64,000 nucleotides of DNA from QHXW01 sp035297145 (GTDB lineage Bacteria; Acidobacteriota; Terriglobia; Bryobacterales; Bryobacteraceae): positions 48,694-112,693 of the forward strand of contig DATGZN010000069.1 in NCBI GenBank assembly GCA_035297145.1, read 5' to 3'. The position numbers and the translations under genes are program-made. Of the stretch, positions 19,071 through 27,175 are shown one piece after another. How positions within the stretch are numbered: the stretch's first letter is position 1; every line of letters begins with the position of its first letter. The notes beneath the pieces were generated by a model. That model saw only the letters and a program-made list of their open reading frames with translations, had not been told where the DNA came from and ran no database searches.

Positions 19071-19104
19071 TCGGCAGCAGTACCGTGGAAGGCACTGCTG
19101 CCGA
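19071..19104. repeat. Strong hairpin downstream of the PEP-CTERM gene
   Basis: TCGGCAGCAGT (19071-19081) and ACTGCTGCCGA (19094-19104) form a perfect 11-bp stem with a 12-base loop, 36 bases past the stop of the minus-strand PEP-CTERM gene. There is no T-tract, so it may be a processing or rho-dependent end. The rest of 18979-19139 shows no gene. Confidence 0.6.
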
Positions 19105-19139
19105 TGACTGTGTGCGGGGCTGGAGGAAGGTGCTCTACG

Positions 19140-19997
19140 CTAGACCAGTTTCTTTCGAAGCTTCCAACTAATCAGACAAATTGCGCCACCCAGAAGAAGA
19201 ATGCTGGACGGTTCGGGCACGGTCGGCGGAGGACCAACTGTCTGTGCAAAGTTAAACGACATACCTTCTATCACTGGAGGATCGCCACCTGGGGCACCGG
19301 TGAGGGAAACCGTACCCATCTGTACGCCACTCATGCTCCACTCCGTGATCGACCCGTTGAAGATGTTCGACGTCCAGAAGTTGGAACCGTCCCAAGCCAC
19401 ACCCGTGCTAGCACTGGACGTGCTGGTGAACAAATCGGCTGTTACCAGAGTGCCGTTGGTGTCGTACACGTCGTAGGCGTTGGGCCCACCAAAGCCTCCA
19501 TCGAATCGATTCGAAAGGAGGTAGCCGACACCGCCCTGCTTGAAAAATGTCAGGCCGTCGCAGTTGCCAGCGCAATTCGCAAGGGTTATGGTCTTGAGCA
19601 GAGTTCCGCCGGGCGAGTACTCATAGGCTTTGTTCGTCCCGCTGTAATCCCCGATCCAAAAATTCGTCCCGTCATAAGTCATGGACGAGAGGCCAGACGC
19701 TCCAGCAACATTGAAAGCAACTCCTAACTGCGTTTGCGTGGTGAGGTCATACTTGTATATGTTTCCGTCGCTCGCATCGGAGTAATACAGGATGTTGTTC
19801 ACATCAATCACTCCACGCCCGTTGAAACCTTGGAGGTTGGTGAAGGTGTTCGTAATCGCACCAGTGGTCGCGTTGATCTGGTAGATATACGGGGCTCCAC
19901 CAGTCGCGTTGTCCGCGTAAAGAGTTGTCACAGGGCTTGCAAAACTCGACACTCCCAGTGGCGCCATCACACAGCAGAGTACAAGCAGTTTCTTCAT
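19140..19997 (-). CDS. PEP-CTERM sorting-domain exported beta-propeller protein
   Basis: 285 residues. A signal peptide (MKKLLVLCCVMAPLGVSSFA) is followed by repeats of the form YDGTNFWIGDY, WDGSNFWTSNI and YKYDLTTQTQLG, suggesting a propeller. The C-terminus is a canonical PEP-CTERM signal: VPEPSS, a hydrophobic stretch (ILLLGGAICLISW) and the basic KLRKK. Such proteins are cut and anchored by exosortase, whose gene is not in this window. GGGAGC lies 8 bases before the ATG. A weak sigma-54-like site lies at 20102. Confidence 0.88.
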   Translation of the reverse strand: MKKLLVLCCVMAPLGVSSFASPVTTLYADNATGGAPYIYQINATTGAITNTFTNLQGFNGRGVIDVNNILYYSDASDGNIYKYDLTTQTQLGVAFNVAGASGLSSMTYDGTNFWIGDYSGTNKAYEYSPGGTLLKTITLANCAGNCDGLTFFKQGGVGYLLSNRFDGGFGGPNAYDVYDTNGTLVTADLFTSTSSASTGVAWDGSNFWTSNIFNGSITEWSMSGVQMGTVSLTGAPGGDPPVIEGMSFNFAQTVGPPPTVPEPSSILLLGGAICLISWKLRKKLV

Positions 19998-19999
19998 GT

Positions 20000-20421
20000 T
20001 TGGAAGCTCCCTTAGCCCATTCCAGGCTTCGAAGTTGTCAAAAGAACTCGTGCGGTAGCGAGCGTCGCTCTCAGCGCGATCCCGTTACAGTCGTTCCTTC
20101 GTGCACTAAACGGGCCCCTATTAGCACGTTTTGGACCAAACAGGGGCGAAGCGCTAAGTAATACATGTTACATGGAGAATTCATTTCTCTGCTTCCTTCG
20201 GCAGTGGTTGAGGTTTCCGAATTCTGGTTAACAATCCAAAAAATTTCGAACGCACAAGCGCCGCACCACCAGCCGGGCAACAGAAGATCTTCCCTGGTCT
20301 TCGGCAGCCGGATGGGCCGCTAGACGGTGCCGGATGTCGAACCTCAGCCGGTGGGCGAGCGAATATGGGGTAATAGCCGAACACGATTCTGATCCGCGAT
20401 AATGGTCCGGGGGGATGTGAC
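20000..20421. other. Gene-free spacer between divergent genes
   Basis: I see no supported gene. Short frames on both strands lack ribosome sites and recognisable composition. The spacer contains the weak sigma-54-like site and the promoters of the two divergent genes at 19997 and 20422. Confidence 0.6.
20102..20118 (-). promoter_or_regulatory. Weak sigma-54-like promoter before the PEP-CTERM gene
   Basis: On the minus strand GGGCCC-GTTTA-GTGCA keeps the essential GG-N10-GC arrangement but departs from TGGCAC-N5-TTGCA at three positions. It lies about 105 bases upstream of the ATG at 19997. Reported because two other PEP-CTERM genes here have clear sites; alone it would be unconvincing. Confidence 0.25.
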
Positions 20422-20820
20422 ATGAAGGGATTTCTGACGGCAGGTGTCATCATGGCGGCGTTGGCGTTGGGCGCGGCGGCGCAGGATCGGGACTGGTATC
20501 ACGATCGGGAGGAGCGGTTCCGCGGGGAGGAGTGGCGGCACCATCTCTTCATGCACGTGAGGACCGATCTGGAGCACGTTTGGAGCGGGCGGGCGAGCGA
20601 CAAAGAACGCAGGCGTCTGGCGAAAACGGAGCAAGAGCTCACGAAAATGCAGGAGGACCTAGAGCATGGCCGGTTTGATAACGGCATCCTGAACGATGTG
20701 ATCGATTCCATTCGGAAGTCATCGAACGACGTACGTCTACCGGAACGCGATCGCGCAGTGTTGGCCGATGATCTGGTGCGACTCAAGGATTACCAGGACC
20801 ATCACGATCACTGGCGATAG
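20422..20820 (+). CDS. Small secreted helical protein, unknown function
   Basis: 132 residues. A signal peptide (MKGFLTAGVIMAALALGAAA) is followed by a charged, mostly helical region rich in Arg, Asp, Glu and His with heptad-like spacing (RRRLAKTEQELTKMQEDLEH) and a His/Asp-rich end (DYQDHHDHWR) that could bind metal. The ATG is preceded by GGGGGG at 7-12 bases. I do not recognise a domain. A REP-like palindrome follows 42 bases after the stop. Confidence 0.75.
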   Translation: MKGFLTAGVIMAALALGAAAQDRDWYHDREERFRGEEWRHHLFMHVRTDLEHVWSGRASDKERRRLAKTEQELTKMQEDLEHGRFDNGILNDVIDSIRKSSNDVRLPERDRAVLADDLVRLKDYQDHHDHWR

Positions 20821-20836
20821 GCGGATATCTGAGGAC

Positions 20837-20885
20837 GCGACCGGCGATTTTGGAACGACGAGGGCGAGGCGTGCCTCGCCCCTAC
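20837..20885 (+). repeat. REP-like palindromic element, copy 1
   Basis: Contains CCGGCGATTT (20841-20850) and, after a variable spacer, GGCGAGGC-GT-GCCTCGCC (20863-20880) followed by CCTAC. The same module (CCGGCGAT..., a CATG-centred palindrome, CCCCTAC or CCCCCAC) recurs at 32478-32611 (twice, inverted) and, in reversed orientation, at 40708-40788. This copy has GT instead of AT at the palindrome centre. Confidence 0.65.
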
Positions 20886-20997
20886 GGCGGGAGCTTGAGC
20901 GCTACCGAATACCGCTCCCTGTGGTCGCGGCTCAGCAAAGCAAGGGGAGCGGTTGCTTGCTGCTAACGAACCCATCACCTCATTTACAATCACTCCC

Positions 20998-21450
20998 ATG
21001 CGTGCGCCACCGAAGGAATTGATCCGGTTCCTCAAACGCTTCGATCCTGCGATCCGCGAGTTGGCACTGGATGCGCGCGAGTTGGTGCTGAGCGTTCTGG
21101 AGCCGTCGAATGAAAGCGTCCTGGACGTCTACGCGCTCGTGATGAACTACGGATTCTCCGAGCGGATGAAGGATCAAGCCGTGTACGTCGGTGTGTACAC
21201 GAAGCACATCAATCTTGGATTCCATTGGGGCGCGCGGATGGACGATCCGGAAGGCGTGCTCGAAGGCAGCGGCAAACAGATGCGGCACATCCAGATCAAG
21301 TCGCGGGCGGATCTGGGGACGCCGGTCGTTCGCGATTACCTGCGGCGGGCGGCTCCCGAGGGTGCGGTGCGATCCAAGACAGTCAAGACAAAGATTTATC
21401 CAAGCAGGCGGACTCCGGCGGCGTGCCGGAGTAAGGGTGCTACGCGATGA
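20998..21450 (+). CDS. DUF1801 (YdhG-like) protein
   Basis: 150 residues. The pattern RELALDARELVLSVLEPSNE, AVYVGVYTKHINLGFHWGA, DPEGVLEGSGKQMRHIQIKS fits the DUF1801 fold, a small alpha/beta domain related to frataxin-like iron chaperones in some annotations. The last 20 residues are basic and look unstructured. The start at 20998 is the ATG nearest the domain. The 3' end overlaps the convergent carboxypeptidase gene by 11 bases. No operon partner; biochemical role unknown. Confidence 0.75.
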   Translation: MRAPPKELIRFLKRFDPAIRELALDARELVLSVLEPSNESVLDVYALVMNYGFSERMKDQAVYVGVYTKHINLGFHWGARMDDPEGVLEGSGKQMRHIQIKSRADLGTPVVRDYLRRAAPEGAVRSKTVKTKIYPSRRTPAACRSKGATR

Positions 21451-22465
21451 CGCCGGCTTCTTCGATGATGAGCTCGCCTTTCGTCGCGTCGAGCTGGGCC
21501 ATTAGGCCGAGGGGCAGCGTGAGCTGATCATCCGTGTGGCCGATCGTGAGGCCCGAGAGTACGGGAATGCGAAGGCGGCCCAGGATTTCATCCACCACTT
21601 CGCCGACCGAAAGCGTCGATTCGTAAGACGGGTGAAACTCGCGCGGACGGCAGTCCTGGCATTCGCCGAAGATCACGCCCGCGGCGGTATCCAGTTTGCC
21701 AGCCAGGCGCAGTTGAGTGAGCATGCGGTCGATACTGTACGGTTCCTCATCCACGTCTTCCAGGAAGAGGATGCGCCCGGCGGTTTCGATCTCGTAGGGC
21801 GTGCCCATGGTGGTTGAGATCAATGTGAGATTGCCGCCGGCGAGTGGACCACGGGCGCTACCGGGGCGTACCGTGCGCAGGATATGCGCGGGCCGCAACG
21901 GGTCGGTGTCGGGAGGATTGGTCACGCGCCCCATCGGCTCGGTCTCGAACAGCGCCTTGCGAAAGTAAGTCTGCGTGAACGGCGTAAAGCGCGACAGCAC
22001 GATCGGCCCATGAAATGTGACCAACCCCGCGCGTTTCTGAATGGCGAGATGCAGCGCCGTGATGTCGCTATAGCCCAGGAAGATTTTTGGATTCGCGCGG
22101 ATCAGATCGTAGTCGATCCGATCGAGCAGTTGCGATGCACCATAACCACCGCGGATGGCGAAAACCGCTTTCACCTCCGGATCGCGAAACATGGCGTGAA
22201 GGTCTTCCACACGATCCTCAACCGTCCCACCGAGATAGCCTTCGCGCTTGCGGACGCTCTTCCCGAATTTCGGGGCCAATTCGAAATATCGTGCGGTACG
22301 CTCGGCCAGCGCGAGGCGGTCGGGATCGGAGACGTGGCTCGAAGGCGTGATGAGACCGACGGTGTCGCCGGCGCGGAGGGCTTTCGGGCGCAACAGTTTC
22401 CGCTCCGGAGCTGCGCCCAACGCGGAAAGTGCGGCTGCACCTGCGAGAACGCGGCGTCGGGTCAT
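21440..22465 (-). CDS. LD-carboxypeptidase (S66 family, muramoyltetrapeptide carboxypeptidase type)
   Basis: 341 residues with an arginine-rich signal peptide (MTRRRVLAGAAALSALGAA), so probably exported. The serine nucleophile is in FLGYSDITALH, preceded by the conserved AIRGGYGA; the catalytic glutamate and histidine are in ILFLEDVDEEPY and TIGHTDDQLTLPLG. The family removes the terminal D-alanine from murein tetrapeptides during recycling. The 23 bases before the ATG nearly match those of the gene at 23249, as do the first codons. Confidence 0.9.
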   Translation of the reverse strand: MTRRRVLAGAAALSALGAAPERKLLRPKALRAGDTVGLITPSSHVSDPDRLALAERTARYFELAPKFGKSVRKREGYLGGTVEDRVEDLHAMFRDPEVKAVFAIRGGYGASQLLDRIDYDLIRANPKIFLGYSDITALHLAIQKRAGLVTFHGPIVLSRFTPFTQTYFRKALFETEPMGRVTNPPDTDPLRPAHILRTVRPGSARGPLAGGNLTLISTTMGTPYEIETAGRILFLEDVDEEPYSIDRMLTQLRLAGKLDTAAGVIFGECQDCRPREFHPSYESTLSVGEVVDEILGRLRIPVLSGLTIGHTDDQLTLPLGLMAQLDATKGELIIEEAGVIA

Positions 22466-22485
22466 ATCTGATAGATTAACGTGAC
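22442..22485 (-). repeat. 5' flank and signal-peptide start, copy A of a duplication
   Basis: Upstream of this ATG the minus strand reads CGTCACGTTAATCTATCAGAT; the gene at 23249 has CGTGACGATAATGTATCAGAT at the same position. The first codons are also similar (MTRRRVLA against MARHRVLA). A CGT-N-ACG inverted repeat is kept in both. Confidence 0.55.
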
Positions 22486-22487
22486 GG

Positions 22488-23249
22488 TCAGTTGCGGGGG
22501 CGATTTGCCTCCAATTCCATCTGGCGGACGATCGCTGGTGTGAGGCTGGCCAGACCTCGCGGAAGCCGCACCGACAACAGGAGAAGGTCCGGTGTATCTC
22601 CCACGAGGATGGCCACGCCGTCTATCGGAGTCTCTCCTTTCTTCAGCCATGCGTCTGTGCCTAACCCATCTGCATGGGCGGGGGTTCGGAACTCGACTAC
22701 TCGTGGGCTTCGGTAGAGGAGCTTGTCTGCTGGGTGGGGGCCCGACGGAAACCTGTCTGCGGGTAATTCAAACATTTCCCGCACACTCGCTACGAACGCT
22801 TTGTACTTTGGGAAAACCCGCGCGATAACTCTAGCAACCTGATCTCGGCCCGATGTGCCGCCGTAGGTGTGTTCGATCACAACCACTGGTCCTGCGAGTT
22901 CGCCGCCGTGAATTGAGAACGCTCTGGAAGCATCGATTGGTTCGGGGGTAATAAAGAGGGAATCGCCGCTAGAGCCATAGACACCAAAACAGTGCCAGCC
23001 GCGCGGGGCGAGCGCCCCGTAATCCGGCCAGAACTTGTAGTAGGCGAGCTGCTCGGCAGCCTCACGAGATGTCGTCACCATAACAGGCGTGCCCTTTGGA
23101 GCTTCTGCCGGCCCGGCTTGGCCATCCGACGGGCATCCGACAAAGGGAACGGGTTGGCGTGATGATGTGAAAGCAGACTGCGACAGAAGGGAGCACGGCG
23201 CCGACAGTACCAAGGCGGCTACTTGCGCCAGGACGCGATGGCGAGCCAT
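22488..23249 (-). CDS. Secreted protein of unknown function
   Basis: 253 residues with a signal peptide (MARHRVLAQVAALVLSAPCSLL). The mature part contains TSREAAEQLAYYKFWPDYGA, APRGWHCFGVYGSSGDSLFIT, GPVVVIEHTYGGTSGRDQVARV and DRFPSGPHPADKLLYRSP. I do not recognise a named domain, though the conserved-looking motifs suggest a real family. It starts 34 bases from the divergent GH127 gene. Its 5' end resembles that of the LD-carboxypeptidase gene that follows on the same strand 23 bases downstream. Confidence 0.7.
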   Translation of the reverse strand: MARHRVLAQVAALVLSAPCSLLSQSAFTSSRQPVPFVGCPSDGQAGPAEAPKGTPVMVTTSREAAEQLAYYKFWPDYGALAPRGWHCFGVYGSSGDSLFITPEPIDASRAFSIHGGELAGPVVVIEHTYGGTSGRDQVARVIARVFPKYKAFVASVREMFELPADRFPSGPHPADKLLYRSPRVVEFRTPAHADGLGTDAWLKKGETPIDGVAILVGDTPDLLLLSVRLPRGLASLTPAIVRQMELEANRPRN

Positions 23250-23269
23250 ATCTGATACATTATCGTCAC
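23226..23269 (-). repeat. 5' flank and signal-peptide start, copy B of a duplication
   Basis: Counterpart of the sequence at 22442-22485: 18 of 21 bases before the ATG are identical, and similarity continues into the first eight codons. The mature proteins are unrelated, so the shared part is promoter or leader plus export signal. Confidence 0.55.
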
Positions 23270-23282
23270 GCGGAGAGTGAGT

Positions 23283-25259
23283 ATGCGTGCATTCGTGTTG
23301 TTGTGTTGCGCGAGCCTTGCGGCCCTGGCGCAGTCCGGTAGCGATGCCTGGCGCTCCGAGGGAGTGATCAACGTCGATCACTCGCCCCACGTAAAGCTGC
23401 ACTCGGTTCCGATTCGCGCCGTGCGCATGGACGAAGGGTTCTGGTCCGCGCGGATGCGCATCAACGTGGAGCGCAGCATTCCGAGCATGCTGGATGAGCT
23501 GGAACAGCACGGCATCATGGACAACTTCCGGCGGTTGACGGGCGCGAAACAGGCGACGCGGAAGGGACCGGTGTATACCGACTCCGATATCTACAAATGG
23601 ATCGAGGCCGCCGCGTTCGTTCTCCAATCCGGCGACCGGCCGGAACTGCGGGCTACGATTGACCGGCTGACGGACGAAATCCTGGCGGCGCAGGAACCGA
23701 GCGGCTATCTCAATACCTATTACGTGGACGACAAGAAAGAAAAGCGCTTTACGGAGATGTACCGCTCGCACGAACTGTATTGTCTCGGTCATTTGCTGCA
23801 AGGAGCGATCGCGTATTACCGGGCCACCGGCAACCGGAAGCTGCTCGACGGTGGGATTCGCTATGCCGATTACATGGTGGAGAACTTCGGCCCTACCAAG
23901 CGGCCTGCGCTCACGGGGCACCCGGAATTTGAAATGGCGTTGGTTGAGCTGTATCGCACCACGGGCGAGCGCAAGTATCTGGATTTTGCCGGCTACCTGT
24001 TGAGCGGTGTGGAGCGGAGCCGGCTGCATTTGACAGACGAGCAAGTCGTGTATCTGTTCAGCGGAATTCCGTTCACGTCGCGCACGCAGTTCGAGGGGCA
24101 CGCGGTTCGCGCCATGTACGCTTCTTCGGGAGCCACGGACTATTACGCCGAAACAGGTGACCCGGCCTACTGGTACACGCTGGAGAAGCTATGGAAGGAC
24201 CTGGTCAATCATAAGATGTACATTACCGGCGGCGTGGGGTCGCGCGAAGCCGGAGAGGCATTTGGGCTGGACTACGAGCTTCCCAACGCGCAGGCGTACG
24301 GGGAAAGCTGCGCGGCCATCGGCAACATGATGTGGAACTGGCGCATGCTGGCGGTGTCGGGTGAGGCGCGATTTGCCGATGTGATGGAGCGCGCGCTTTA
24401 TAACGGCATCAACTCGGGAATGTCGCTATCGGGCACGCTTTACTGCTATCGAAATCCGCTCGAGTCCGCGGGCGAGAAGATACGCAATGAGTGGTACGAC
24501 ACAACCTGCTGCCCGCCGAACCTGGAACGCATTCTCGCCTCGCTGCCGGGGTATTTTTACAGCACCAGCGCGAAAGGTGTGTACGTCAATCTCTACGACA
24601 ATGCGCATCTCGATTGGCATCTGGAAAACGGAACAGGTTTGAAGATCGATCAGAAGACGCGATACCCCTGGGAGGGATCAGTGGAGATTGCGGTGACGCC
24701 GGCGACCGTCACTGAGTTCAGCGTTTTCCTTCGCGTGCCTGAGTGGTCGAAGACCGCGCAGATCGCCGTCAACGGCAGTCCCACCAAGGGTGCACGGCCG
24801 GGCGAGTATTTCGAGATTCATCGGCAATGGAAGCCTGGCGACCGGATCAACTTGAAGTTCGACATGACGCCGCGGCTGATCCGCGCGAATCCGCTGGTAC
24901 GTGAAGATGCGGGGCGCGTGGCACTGCAGCGGGGGCCGGTGGTGTATTGCCTGGAGTCGGCGGACCAGCCTGGGCCGGAGTCGCTGTTCGATGCGGAGCT
25001 GGTTGCGGGCAGGCAGCCTTTTCAAGAGAAGTTTGAAGGCGATTTGCTGGGCGGTTTGGTGGCCCTGCGGCACGCGGGTGCGGTTGCGGAGAAGCCGTTT
25101 GCAGAAGATCCGCTTTATCTGGGCGAGGGCGGGCCTACGGTGCGCCCGTTCAAATCCGTTGACCTGACGTTCATCCCGTACTACGCGTGGGCCAATCGCG
25201 GGATGACTTCGATGGAAGTCTGGGTACCCCTCGATCAAACCGGCAGCGGCAGGCGATAG
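23283..25259 (+). CDS. GH127 glycosidase (beta-L-arabinofuranosidase family)
   Basis: 658 residues with a signal peptide (MRAFVLLCCASLAALAQS). The (alpha/alpha)6 barrel has VRMDEGFWSARM, AAQEPSGYLNTYY and HELYCLGHL. The zinc/catalytic cluster of GH127 is intact: E341 and C343 in YGESCAAIGNMMWNWRM, C409 and C410 in TTCCPPN. The family hydrolyses beta-L-arabinofuranosides with a cysteine nucleophile. GGAGAG lies 5 bases before the ATG at 23283; a GTG at 23277 is less suited. The 3' end overlaps the convergent gene by 25 bases. Confidence 0.93.
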   Translation: MRAFVLLCCASLAALAQSGSDAWRSEGVINVDHSPHVKLHSVPIRAVRMDEGFWSARMRINVERSIPSMLDELEQHGIMDNFRRLTGAKQATRKGPVYTDSDIYKWIEAAAFVLQSGDRPELRATIDRLTDEILAAQEPSGYLNTYYVDDKKEKRFTEMYRSHELYCLGHLLQGAIAYYRATGNRKLLDGGIRYADYMVENFGPTKRPALTGHPEFEMALVELYRTTGERKYLDFAGYLLSGVERSRLHLTDEQVVYLFSGIPFTSRTQFEGHAVRAMYASSGATDYYAETGDPAYWYTLEKLWKDLVNHKMYITGGVGSREAGEAFGLDYELPNAQAYGESCAAIGNMMWNWRMLAVSGEARFADVMERALYNGINSGMSLSGTLYCYRNPLESAGEKIRNEWYDTTCCPPNLERILASLPGYFYSTSAKGVYVNLYDNAHLDWHLENGTGLKIDQKTRYPWEGSVEIAVTPATVTEFSVFLRVPEWSKTAQIAVNGSPTKGARPGEYFEIHRQWKPGDRINLKFDMTPRLIRANPLVREDAGRVALQRGPVVYCLESADQPGPESLFDAELVAGRQPFQEKFEGDLLGGLVALRHAGAVAEKPFAEDPLYLGEGGPTVRPFKSVDLTFIPYYAWANRGMTSMEVWVPLDQTGSGRR

Positions 25260-26020
25260 ACCTCACCGGTCTCGGCCACTGAAAACCAGATCTCGCGATT
25301 CCAGACGGTCATGCCATGTGGCTGCAGGACGACGCCGTCCCGTATCGGCTCTTCCACGGGCAGCATGAGTTGCATCAAAATCCTGCCGTTTGCCGGGTCC
25401 ATTTTAAAAAACGAGCGGTAGATGCTCTCGGTGACCCAGAGCGATCCGTCGGGGTCCCAGCCGATTCCGTGCGGGCGCACGCCAGGGGCAGGGAAGGAGC
25501 GGCGCTCGCGGCCGTCGCCGGGATCGAGCAGAAACACACGAACGGCCGGAGGCACGGCCACCCAGAGTTCGCCGCGTCTCCATTCCAGGCCGTGGGCGCC
25601 GGTAGGTTCCGCATGACTCGATCGCGGTCCCCATTTCACCAGTCCCGAACCTGGGCTGGGCATTTTCTTGAGCGTGCGGCCGTTCTGGGCGTCCACGCGA
25701 ACCAGGAGGCGGTTGTAGGTTGACGCGATCCAAACCGCTTCACCGTCGAAGGTGATGCCGCTGCCGCGATCGGTTTCCGTGTCGAACTGCCGGATGACGC
25801 GACCGTCGTCGTAATGCACGAGCGCCGCGCGATTGGTTGCCTGGTCCAGGATCCAGAGGCCCTCCGCGGTGGCTTGCAGGCCGTTGGGCGCGGGGCCCGG
25901 CGTGGAGAAAGCGCGTGTGACTCGCGTCACTACCTGTGTCGGGAAAGTAGACGCGGGAGAACCTGCGCACACCTGGAGATACGGTAGCAGCCCGAGCTTC
26001 AAGAAGTCGCGGCGTTCCAC
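25235..26020 (-). CDS. Exported beta-propeller (SMP-30/streptogramin-lyase-like)
   Basis: 261 residues from the GTG at 26020 (AGGA 5 bases upstream; TTG at 26023 is too close). ERRDFLKLGLLP looks like a Tat-type export signal. Repeats such as GLQATAEGLWILDQATNRAA, GITFDGEAVWIASTYN, GIGWDPDGSLWVTESIYRS and PHGMTVWNREIWFSVAETG mark a six-bladed propeller. Such proteins act as lactonases or lyases or are simply binding proteins; the catalytic residues cannot be assigned. It lies 14 bases after the radical SAM gene on the same strand and is probably co-transcribed. Confidence 0.8.
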   Translation of the reverse strand: MERRDFLKLGLLPYLQVCAGSPASTFPTQVVTRVTRAFSTPGPAPNGLQATAEGLWILDQATNRAALVHYDDGRVIRQFDTETDRGSGITFDGEAVWIASTYNRLLVRVDAQNGRTLKKMPSPGSGLVKWGPRSSHAEPTGAHGLEWRRGELWVAVPPAVRVFLLDPGDGRERRSFPAPGVRPHGIGWDPDGSLWVTESIYRSFFKMDPANGRILMQLMLPVEEPIRDGVVLQPHGMTVWNREIWFSVAETGEVYRLPLPV

Positions 26021-26036
26021 CAAGGTCCTGCTTTGC

Positions 26037-27068
26037 TTATCGCGTTTCGAGCTGCACGAGCTCTGGCGCTTCGGTCCGCGGTGGAGGACCCGTAATGGTC
26101 TGCGGGTCGCGCCACGCGTCCATGTAGGAGGTGTAGTGAGCGCAAGCCACCGTGCAACGCGGCGCGCAGCTCTTCACGGTAAGATATTCGCGGCGGATGT
26201 CTTCGACCGTGTATAGTTCGAGCGGTTTGGCGGGATAGCCGCGCTGCTGCGAGCAATAGTGCACCAAGCCGTCTTCGCACACGTAGAGATAGCGCGCGCC
26301 AGCTCGGCACTTCCAATCGTTAGGCCGCCCATTCGCGATGTTGTCCTGGAAAAAATTCAGTTGCGCGTAGCTTCGCTTAGCCATGCGCTTCATGCGGAGA
26401 TAGACTTCGCGCTCCTCGGGCTTGAGCGGCTGCAACTGGCCGTCACCATCGTGAATGATGCCGATGGTGGAAGTGAATCCCAGCTCCACCGCGCGCCGCC
26501 CTACTTCGAGCGCATCCTTGGGATTGTGGATTCCGCCACCCACCACCGAATTGATGTTGACGTGAAACTCCGCATTCTCCGCGAGCAGTTGCAGCTTCTT
26601 GTCGAGAACTTTGAGGCTCTTCTTCGAAACATCGTCCGGGTTCACGTTGTCGATGGAGATCTGCATGTGCTCGAGGCCTGCCTGATTGAGCCTCTTGATG
26701 CGGTCCGCGGTGAGCAGATATCCGTTGGTGATCATGCCCGCCATCACGCCATGACGGCGAATGCGCGCGACGATCTCGTCGAGTTCCGGATGGAGCAGCG
26801 GCTCACCTCCGCTCAACGTGATGATGGTGGTACCGAGTTCGGCCAGACGGTCGAGGCGCCGGTGCATGACATCTAGCGCGACGGGTTTCGAAAAATCGTC
26901 GTACTCGTTGCAATACGCGCAAGCCAGATTGCAGCGCCGGATCGGGATGATATGGGCCAGCACCGGATGATCCGTGGATAGCACACCCTTCACGATCATC
27001 ATCAGCTCTCGCGAGCGCCGATGCATGGCTTTGCAACTGCGCCGGAACCGGAAACGCAAATCTGCCAT
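26037..27068 (-). CDS. Radical SAM protein with C-terminal cysteine cluster
   Basis: 343 residues. CNLACAYC binds the SAM iron-sulfur cluster; ITLSGGEPLLHPEL and MITNGYLLT follow as expected, and QISIDNV marks the later strand. The C-terminal third has further cysteines (KCRAGARYLYVCEDGLVHYC, CAPRCTVACAHY), as in SPASM-like enzymes with auxiliary clusters that modify peptides or lipids. The substrate is unknown; the downstream propeller gene may be a partner. The start at 27068 gives a 40-residue basic extension; 26999 is an alternative. Confidence 0.87.
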   Translation of the reverse strand: MADLRFRFRRSCKAMHRRSRELMMIVKGVLSTDHPVLAHIIPIRRCNLACAYCNEYDDFSKPVALDVMHRRLDRLAELGTTIITLSGGEPLLHPELDEIVARIRRHGVMAGMITNGYLLTADRIKRLNQAGLEHMQISIDNVNPDDVSKKSLKVLDKKLQLLAENAEFHVNINSVVGGGIHNPKDALEVGRRAVELGFTSTIGIIHDGDGQLQPLKPEEREVYLRMKRMAKRSYAQLNFFQDNIANGRPNDWKCRAGARYLYVCEDGLVHYCSQQRGYPAKPLELYTVEDIRREYLTVKSCAPRCTVACAHYTSYMDAWRDPQTITGPPPRTEAPELVQLETR

Positions 27069-27175
27069 AGTGGGAGAGATTCTTTAAGATTAAACCACAA
27101 GGGGCGGCTGCCCTGGCCACCAATATAAATTGAGTGGTGGAAATTTGCACGTAGAATGTTGATTTTCCCCATCGA

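Noticed and set aside
23246..23285. Leaderless -10/-35 promoter in the shared 21-base motif
   Set aside because: A TAATGT-like hexamer is present, but neither copy has a -35-like sequence at the right distance.
27148..27166. TGGTGG...TTTGCA before the glycosyltransferase, resembling a sigma-54 site
   Set aside because: Only nine bases separate GG and GC where ten are required.
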